DNA of 64,000 nt from Silene latifolia (taxonomy: Eukaryota; Streptophyta; Magnoliopsida; Caryophyllales; Caryophyllaceae): assembly GCF_048544455.1 (NCBI RefSeq), contig NC_133526.1:2930001-2994000 (forward strand), read 5' to 3'. Shown piece by piece: positions 57,593 to 64,000 of the stretch. The notes beneath the pieces are model-generated. The model ran no database searches, was not told where the DNA came from, and saw only the letters and a program-made list of their open reading frames with translations. The position numbers were made by a program, and so were the translations under genes. Every line of letters begins with the position of its first letter. The stretch's first letter is position 1.

Positions 57593-58255
57593 TATTTTGT
57601 TAATAAGACTTGCCCGAAATTATATGGACGAATGGGCCAATTTTCAGCATCCTCTTTAGTGTTCCAGGCAAGTTGCAAACTGTCCCTCCAAAATCGAGGA
57701 TTTTACGAACCTTGAGCTGAGTTTTCAGGTGATGAATAATAAAATTCCCCAACTGATCGCATGGCACTAGTCATGATCTCATCGGATATACCATGGTTTG
57801 CGACCTTACATTCAGAAAAAAACATTATGCATTAAAATATATTGCATTGTTGAGGACAAAAAAAATTGTTCAATTTAAAATAAAATTTACATATATATAG
57901 GAGAAAAAAATCAAAGAATAATCGATATTTTCATCGTTAGAAAATTTTACACACGCACCCCTAGACGTAGAATTGCCTATGTTGATAGGCATGATATTAG
58001 AACCCAATTTCTAAACTGAACCTTGATAATCAAACAAAATTCGCATTTCTAACTCAATTTAGTCTTATGATTTCACTTAAAATTACTTTCCTATCCTTTT
58101 TATTTTGACGCAAAAATTAAAAATTAAAATTCATTTAACATTAAAATTTATTAATTTTATTATGATGGCGCTGACTTTCAGACTTTCAGTATCATTTTCC
58201 AAAAAATCTACAAATCTAATTACGGTCCAACTGAAAATATAGGCATATATATAAG

Positions 58256-58441
58256 GGTTTTTCTAACCTATGCCCACTAGGCATAGGATAAGAAAACAAA
58301 AAAGGAAAGAATTAATTAATGTATTTATTGTAAAGAAAATTAAAAGTAGTAGGATATTCCAATTTCCCATAAAAACATTAATTAATTCTTTCCTTTTTTG
58401 TTTTCTTAACCTATGCCTAGTGGGCATAGGTTAGAAAAACC
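58256..58441. mobile_element. Foldback MITE with arms of about 67 bp
   Basis: GGTTTTTCTAACCTATGCCC at the left is mirrored by GGGCATAGGTTAGAAAAACC at the right. The match continues through AGAAAACAAAAAAGGAAAGA, so most of the 186 bp is double-stranded when folded. CCTATGCC.....GGCATAGG inside each arm is itself a palindrome. It lies in intron 1 of the dioxygenase pseudogene. Confidence 0.85.
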
Positions 58442-58837
58442 GTATATATAATTAGCATATTATATATGATATGCACGGAAACACGTATAATAGCAATTTC
58501 ACATTTTGCAAATTTTCAAAAAACAATAAAAGTAGACTGGGTTCAATCGTAATGTTGAATGTAAAAAAAAAAAAAAAAAAAAAAAAATAATGTTAGAAAC
58601 TTAAAAAACTGATTAAACAAACCTTAAACATGCCAAATTCCTCGCATGCTCGCTTAATTTCGTCGACAAGTTCTCTAGCAGCAGAAAGGCTATGGTTTCC
58701 TTTGGCTAAATCAATGACTGGAATTTGTGTCCATACAGGCGGACATAACTCTATGGGGCTTTGTACAGAAGCGTAGGAGTCAGGAAAATAGTCACGGTTC
58801 CCCTTCACGCTAGTACTTAAGAATGCCATATATGCGT

Positions 58838-58973
58838 GATTTTGCAAGGCAAGAATTGAATGTAGGGGAGTGTTGGAATTGAATGTAGGGGAGTGTTGGT
58901 TTTATAGTTGGAAAATGATTTTGCAAGGCAAGAATTGAATGTAAGGGAATTTGGTTTTATAGTTGGAAAATGT
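58838..58973 (-). repeat. Duplicated promoter or leader of the dioxygenase pseudogene
   Basis: GATTTTGCAAGGCAAGAATT, GAATGTA and GGTTTTATAGTTGGAAAATG occur twice (from 58838 and from 58917). On the minus strand each copy gives CTATAAAACC, so a TATA box is doubled about 55-75 bp apart. Confidence 0.75.
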
Positions 58974-61002
58974 TGTGACTCCAAACGCCGTACTTTACTT
59001 TAGAGTGGTGAGAATCCTTTGTGTAGTTGATTGATTGTTTTGCATAACCAAAAGTATCACGCTCCTCATCTTCTAAGTTCTAACCCTTGCTTTGGTACTT
59101 TGTTCCCCTTTTTTCTTCTTCACTTAATTGGAATTTGTAAAAAAGAGGTAAATAAAAGAGATAGTTTGTCTGCTTTACATTTGATTCGTTTTTCTATGGT
59201 GGAAATTTCCAAGTGTATATAACGATTGTAGTGGAGTCTGTTTCATATCGATTTCAGTACGTGATTCGTTCAATGACCTGTCGAACCCTATGCCTGTAAA
59301 GAATAAAAATGTCGGAATGCATCTCATTTTCCATGTAATGTTGGCCACAAATTTCATGGATTATTTCATGATTCTTTTTCTCGTAATGTAACCAAGTTAA
59401 TACTCCATAATAAGGTATCGTATTCCCCTCCTTTCGACAATGTAACTAACTAATTGTAAAAAAAAAAAAAAAAAAAAATCAGAATTATTTCCGTACATTC
59501 TCTAGCAATTCCACCAACATATTTCTAGGGGTGGTCATCAGTGTGTGTAGGTTGGGTCGGTCGGGTCTGGGTCGGGTCAAAAGTGACCCATGAGGCGGGT
59601 TTGGACAGGCCGAGTTGGACATTTGGGGACTCGGAACCGGCCTGGATATAGGGTTTAGGGTTTGGGATCGGACGGGTCGGTTTCATCCATGGGTTACAGG
59701 CGGGTCGGGTCCGGGTTAGCAAGGCCGACCCTCACTAATGACCAGCCCGCAATGGTCAACCATGAAAGTCAGCCATCGACCACCATTGCTACTCTTCTAC
59801 TCATAAACCAGTGTGTCTCCGACGATGCATCTCCGAGTTCAACCATCACTACCCATCTTAGACAACCGCCTTGATCCACCTACTTTGACTCATGAATCGA
59901 GTTCGTCATCTCAACAACGTGATCCGAGTACGAAGATCGGCTTGAGCAATACCGGCTACTGATGAAGATCGGCTTGAGGAATTATTTGATAAAATTCGGA
60001 ATTGTGATCCGAGTATGGTATCTTTGTATAACCATATCAAATGTTTTCATTGATTTACTCAAATTTTTTTATATATAATCTTCGAATCCAGTTTATTTAA
60101 ACGAATAAATAAAAAAAGATAAATTCACAATTATTATATAGGCTTGTGTCATGAGCTCGAAAGCTCCCGCCCGGGTAAAAGCTCGCGATTATGATAAGCT
60201 CGAGAACGGCTCGAGCTCGAGTTTTGTTTCATTAGTAAAAGCCGAGCAAGTCTGAGCCCTAACTTGACTCGGCTCGGCTCGGCTCATTATCTCCCCTAAT
60301 AGTAATTATGAATTATCCTACATGTGATTTACTTGTTAAACACGTAATAAATTTTAAAATTATTTGTTTCTACATTGTTAAACCGAAGCGTGTAAAAAAA
60401 AAAATAACGACAATAAGCGAATTTACTTGCGACATATTTTTTTACCAATCTGGTACTTACACTTCATTTCTTTTACCAATTTGTCACATGTGTAGTATTT
60501 TTACCAATATGTCACATACTTACCAATTTTTTTTACCAATATGGTCATTTGGCCCATTATGATTCCATTAAGTTCTGTATGTTTCAATGTGTGACATTTT
60601 GTAATGCAAAAATCTTCTTCCCATTTTGGATTACGCAACAATAGTGCCCAATTTTTTTCCATTTTCTAAAAAGAAATGGAGAAGTAAGTACATATTAATA
60701 GTCCGGATCTCATTTTGGCAAATATCTAACAAGTCTAAATTTACACATAAAAATAAAAGGAAAATGAGAATGAAAGATGTAATTATTATTTAAATAGATT
60801 GTGAGAGCAAATGGAGAAAAATGAAATAGAGATGATTCATTTCCGCAACAATGTTATCAATATTGATGATGAAATGATGTTTCATGTTGACGACGCAAAC
60901 ATAACTTGAGCAAATGTTAATTTTGCTTTCCAAATTCATAGTTTCTCGGACTTAATTCAATCAAATGTTATATTTATTTTCCAAATTTAGTAACTGCCTC
61001 AT
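58974..61002. other. Intergenic DNA with simple repeats, no gene
   Basis: Includes an A tract (59458-59479), a GGGTCGGGT-rich block (59545-59720) with a short telomere-like GGGTTTAGGGTTTGGG, and a CTCGAG/GGCTCGGCTC block (60150-60295) related to 34866-35340. Short TTTTACCAAT repeats lie at 60440-60545. No supported gene. Confidence 0.6.
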
Positions 61003-61569
61003 TCATCTTTCCTTGGTCTTTGTGCCAAAACAACAGGATAACAATTGAGCGGGACGGGGTAGGGAGTAATTATTACTACTAATATTAACGGTGGAGGCCG
61101 AAGCCAGATTTAAAGACCCCTCACTAAATGCTATGGAACTTGTACTTGATGGCTGGGAAGGAGTTTGTGGATCATGCAACTCAATACTCCAGTACGCACT
61201 AGGCATCGTAAGTTTTGGACCCCCAAAATCCTGTGCAATTGCTACATCGTTTTCACTACCGACCAAGCAGTATTTGCGATTGCGCGATAATACGCGGGTG
61301 ATACTTTGGTTATTGTAAGGACCGTGCGGATCAAATTTCCAACGTATTTTGCCGGTCTCATGGTTGGCCTTACACAGACGTAATTTTGCATCAATAATAA
61401 CCTCGTACCGCCCGAGCTGATTTTCCCCGCATGTTAATATAAAGCTAGGAGAATCAATATTGCTACTTACATATTGTAAGTTCCATGCATATTCTTCCGA
61501 AGAATATGTATGGAACTTACAATATGTAAGTAGCAATATTGATTCTCCTAGCTTTATATTAGCATGCAA
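61003..61569 (-). CDS. Coding-like frame of unknown function, partly inside a palindrome
   Basis: A 188-residue frame on the minus strand contains RWKFDPHGPYNNQSITRVLS, CLVGSENDVAIAQDFGGPKL and a Ser/Thr-rich tail ending FGTKTKER. I do not recognise the family. Its first 90 residues lie in the right-hand and central part of the palindrome 61303-61697, so the true N-terminus is unclear. It may be the last exon of a decayed gene. Composition and absence of stops for 188 codons are the only support. Confidence 0.35.
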   Translation of the reverse strand: MHANIKLGESILLLTYCKFHTYSSEEYAWNLQYVSSNIDSPSFILTCGENQLGRYEVIIDAKLRLCKANHETGKIRWKFDPHGPYNNQSITRVLSRNRKYCLVGSENDVAIAQDFGGPKLTMPSAYWSIELHDPQTPSQPSSTSSIAFSEGSLNLASASTVNISSNNYSLPRPAQLLSCCFGTKTKER

Positions 61570-61697
61570 GAATAATCAGCTCGGGCGGTACGAGGATATT
61601 ATTCATCCATTATTACGTCTGTGTAAGGCCGACCATGAGACCGGCGGGCAAAATACGTTGGAAATTTGATCCGCACGGTCCTTACAATAACCAAAGT
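61303..61697. repeat. Near-perfect 395-bp palindrome centred near 61498
   Basis: ACTTTGGTTATTGTAAGGAC at the left is mirrored by GTCCTTACAATAACCAAAGT at the right. The arms match over about 190 bp with few differences, down to ATTCTTC.GAAGAAT at the centre with almost no loop. The mirrored segment contains the coding-like WNLQYVSSNIDSPSFIL on both strands. Confidence 0.92.
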
Positions 61698-62345
61698 AAT
61701 GAATTATGGGGTGGAAATATCATTGTTGTATTAAGAGGTGGTTTGGTTTGAATGGGAGAAAATAAATAACGAGTGTAATTGTTTGTTTTCTCGTGTGGAG
61801 TAAGAACACAAGCTAAGGTTGTTTTTATACGAATTCTGGTTGATCATCTTCATGATGTTAATGAGATTGAATGTGATATGTAAGTAGAGAGAGAGAAACG
61901 AGAGAATTAAGAGAGAGAGAGATTGAATGTAAGAATTGTATTGATGTTGTATTGAATTGTGTACATATGATCAATGTGATGCATCTATTTATACTGAGTA
62001 AAGTAATGTAAGATTGAATGTGATATGCATCAAATTCTGAGGTGTGATGTAATGGAGTATATATGCTCCATCATTTCATCAATTGCTTTTTTTCTTGTTT
62101 TCTTGTTTATTGTTTTTTTTTACGCCTCTTTATACCGAGTAATGCACCAAAAATACATAGACGTGTTGTTCAAACATTAGTACAGATTCTTTGGGCGTAG
62201 CTTAAAAGTTAAAAAAGACACAACATAAGATTCTTTGTGATTGTGCGGTTAAAATTATCGGGCATTTCTTTGTAGAAAGTAGAGCATTGTTCGGAAGTGC
62301 TGTTTCACACTTCAGAAACTGTAATGTGTGGCTACCAAGTACGTA
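61698..62345. other. Intergenic DNA with GA-rich runs
   Basis: AGAGAGAGA runs at 61888-61922 and repeated GATTGAATGT words. 62150-62240 is the inverted partner of 45795-45950. No gene. Confidence 0.6.
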
Positions 62346-62525
62346 TAATGCTAGTGACGGGCTAATCCCGTTACAAGGTGAAGACCTCTCACAAAAAGGG
62401 AGAGGGGACAAGGTGGGACACCTCCCATGTGCTTCCACACTCACCTCTCATGGGTATTTTATGAGAGGAAATGGTATCCGTCACAAGCTTCTGACGGATA
62501 TCACCGTCTTCAATGAGATTTTGTG
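62346..62525. mobile_element. CTTGTGACGG-family MITE, copy G
   Basis: An 8-bp duplication AGTACGTA (62338-62345, 62526-62533), extended to 8 of 9 positions, flanks 180 bp. Inside are CTAGTGACGGG at the left and CGTCTTCAATGAGATTTTGT at the right. It also has GGTATCCGTCACAAGCTT as in other copies. Confidence 0.7.
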
Positions 62526-62533
62526 AGTACGTA

Positions 62534-63791
62534 GGCAGGGTTGTATTCCTTTGGTGCATAATTTCAATTAGCTCTAGTCTCTTTTGCACTAGTTAGTTTG
62601 GTACTTGGTAATTTTATACTGTCAACATATTGGTTCTGTTACCTGGGAATGGCTCGAAAGCTTGGGTGCGTTTTCTCGACATATTAGTTTTGGAAGTCTG
62701 GGATTTGATTTAAGGACTTGAAACTTTTCTGCAGCTACGACAAAAGCGAGAAATCCCGTTATTGTCATCCACATGAAAGTGTATTCAATCCCGGTTTGTC
62801 GACTGGCACTTCGCAAACTTAGAAATTCCAGATTCTTCCTTTTATACTCCTGATTCAAAACCCAACTCGGCCCATGTATCGTAGTTTCTGGTCAGTAATT
62901 TTACCGAACATCCAGCCCCATTATTCTGTAATCGAGCTGATCACTTTTTCCGTGTACATCTACTGTGATAGTGACTGATGTTACTCGAGTAATCAGGACT
63001 GATAGAGGCTAGATTGTTCTCCGATTCTGAGTTTTTTCTTGGTTGGTTATTTCTGGATTTGAGTTGGATAAATTTGAGTGATGTCTCGGAAAGTTTTAGG
63101 CTTAACTATCGCTAGGATCGGATAGAATACTGAGGTGCAATCGAAACATGCTCTTGTGATTGAAGACCCGGAATAATAATATAGCGATTTTTATTCGACA
63201 GGTTTAAATCCAATGACAATGGATTTTTTAAGTGTGAGGGTCACTCGTATTTTCGTCCCCAGAACGATGACAAACAACCAAGGAATAAAAAAGCTGAGAC
63301 TTCGAAGACAATGTTCAAGCAGTAAGCACCCCCATATTTGTGCCCTGTAATTATACGTCGCCAATCAGCAATACAAGCCATTAAATTTCAAATTCCACCA
63401 ACATATGAGCTTACAGAGCACATAAAAAGGTAGGTTTTTCGAAATTCGTCTGAGGATAACAAGCAAATAAACATAAACCGGATGAATGTATCAATTAAAT
63501 GGCAACACAAGAGTTAGATGGCACAAAAACAGAGGGTATTCCCAACTAAACCGTCTATGCGTCTACTGGAGTAGAAAGGTACAAGCTTACTCCACGGGTA
63601 TATCATATAAACACACAACCGCCATGCAAAAGCATATTTCTTCAAAACACAGGGGACGGAGCTGTCCTTATAATATACTCAGTAGCATAGAAGGCTCGTG
63701 TTTTCTTCAGCTATCCAATTCCCCCGACCGGCTATTGGTATACGTCTCTTGGGCCCCACCCTGACTGAATAAGTAAAATGCTGCTGCTAGA
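62534..63791. other. Likely 3' flank of the right-edge gene, no separate gene seen
   Basis: No frame here has recognisable domains. The part next to 63791 is probably 3' untranslated sequence of the minus-strand gene. Confidence 0.4.
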
Positions 63792-64000
63792 CTAAACCCA
63801 TTGCAATTGACCTCGACAGTCCACATAATGCTGAAGCTTGCCACCAGTCGTCAGAGCCTGGTTTTTTATTTTTGCAGGTCGGGCATTGGACTTGACTTCG
63901 AACCTGGTGACTGGTTTTGCTTGATCTTCGGCTAGTGACGGCATATCAGATGAAACTTGATAGAGGAATTCGTCTGCCACATCACCATCTTCGTCTGTTT
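63792..64000 (-). CDS. C-terminal exon of a gene leaving the right edge, function unknown
   Basis: The minus strand is open from the window edge to a TAG at 63794-63792. It gives about 69 residues: acidic at the start (TDEDGDVADEFLYQV), then DMPSLAEDQAKPVTRFEVKS, ending GGKLQHYVDCRGQLQWV. The composition looks coding and the frame has no break. I do not recognise the family. Upstream exons are outside the window. Confidence 0.45.
   Translation of the reverse strand, partial: TDEDGDVADEFLYQVSSDMPSLAEDQAKPVTRFEVKSNARPAKIKNQALTTGGKLQHYVDCRGQLQWV

Larger units (their letters stand above)
56201..58829 (-). pseudogene. 2-oxoglutarate/Fe(II) dioxygenase pseudogene
   Basis: Three exon-like blocks on the minus strand fit the DIOXN0/2OG dioxygenase family. 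Block 1 (58829-58623) has WTQIPVIDLAKG and ELVDEIKRACEEFGMFK. Block 2 (from 57804 down to about 57600) has VANHGISDEIMTSAMRSVGE and, after an in-frame TAA, FWRDSLQLAWN. Block 3 (56522-56201) has WGMPEHCDDGILMTTLL, with the first His and Asp of the iron site, and TLLVTIGNIL. The middle of block 2 lacks about 25 expected residues. The last exon, with the second iron His and the RxS motif that binds 2-oxoglutarate, is not found to the left. Members oxidise hormones and specialised metabolites; the substrate cannot be told. A read-through model with alternative splicing is possible but less likely. Confidence 0.75.

Noticed and set aside
59545-59720. Telomere-like GGGTTTAGGGTTTGGG in a GGGTCGGGT block
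   Set aside because: Only two imperfect units within a common simple-sequence block; no interstitial telomere array.

Overview
The window is plant nuclear DNA. It holds spliced genes with GT-AG introns, a tRNA-Cys, LTR retrotransposons, Helitrons, LINEs, SINEs and many MITEs. The host genes look like an ordinary eudicot. The Tat-lineage element with genes on its antisense strand recalls Retand-type elements of Silene, so a Caryophyllales (perhaps Caryophyllaceae) plant is my best guess, from memory and not proven here.

Layout. 1-4060: the 5' part of a plastidial pyruvate kinase gene (minus strand, running off the left edge) with a hAT-type MITE in intron 1. 4061-6160: intergenic DNA with MITEs and a hairpin. 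6161-34419: a three-level nest of retroelements. The outermost is a probable solo LTR. Inside it sits a 7.2-kb LTR element without recognisable gag-pol (TSD CTCAT). Inside that sits a 19.4-kb Tat-lineage Ty3/gypsy element (TSD CATAG) coding on the minus strand. The Tat element carries two further gene-like units on its plus strand: one with a plant mobile domain and one resembling DUF7745 proteins. 34420-36750: two Tourist-like MITEs back to back. 36904-42673: a single-exon conserved plant gene of unknown function, a truncated LINE, tRNA-Cys(GCA), and a complete PIRL-type leucine-rich-repeat gene whose first intron holds a SINE inside a Stowaway-like MITE. 43616-45160: a short F-box gene with a Helitron in its 5' region. 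46107-49045: a Ty1/copia fossil split by a PIF/Harbinger derivative. 50515-53272: a complete five-exon EYA-type phosphatase gene. 53273-56200: LTR-like debris, a Helitron and a minisatellite-bearing MITE. 56201-58829: a broken 2-oxoglutarate/Fe(II) dioxygenase gene. 58830-64000: mostly intergenic, with a 395-bp palindrome that repeats coding-like sequence and the C-terminal exon of a gene leaving the right edge.

The host genes are unrelated housekeeping or signalling genes and form no pathway together. The most unusual material is the nested retroelement complex. Its antisense passenger genes have their own promoter-like sequence, and the same GC-rich palindromic module (AGAGGCGCAGCAG...) occurs in both LTRs and upstream of both antisense genes. 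LTR-LTR differences in both nested elements cluster at CAG/CTG-type sites, which matters for any age estimate.
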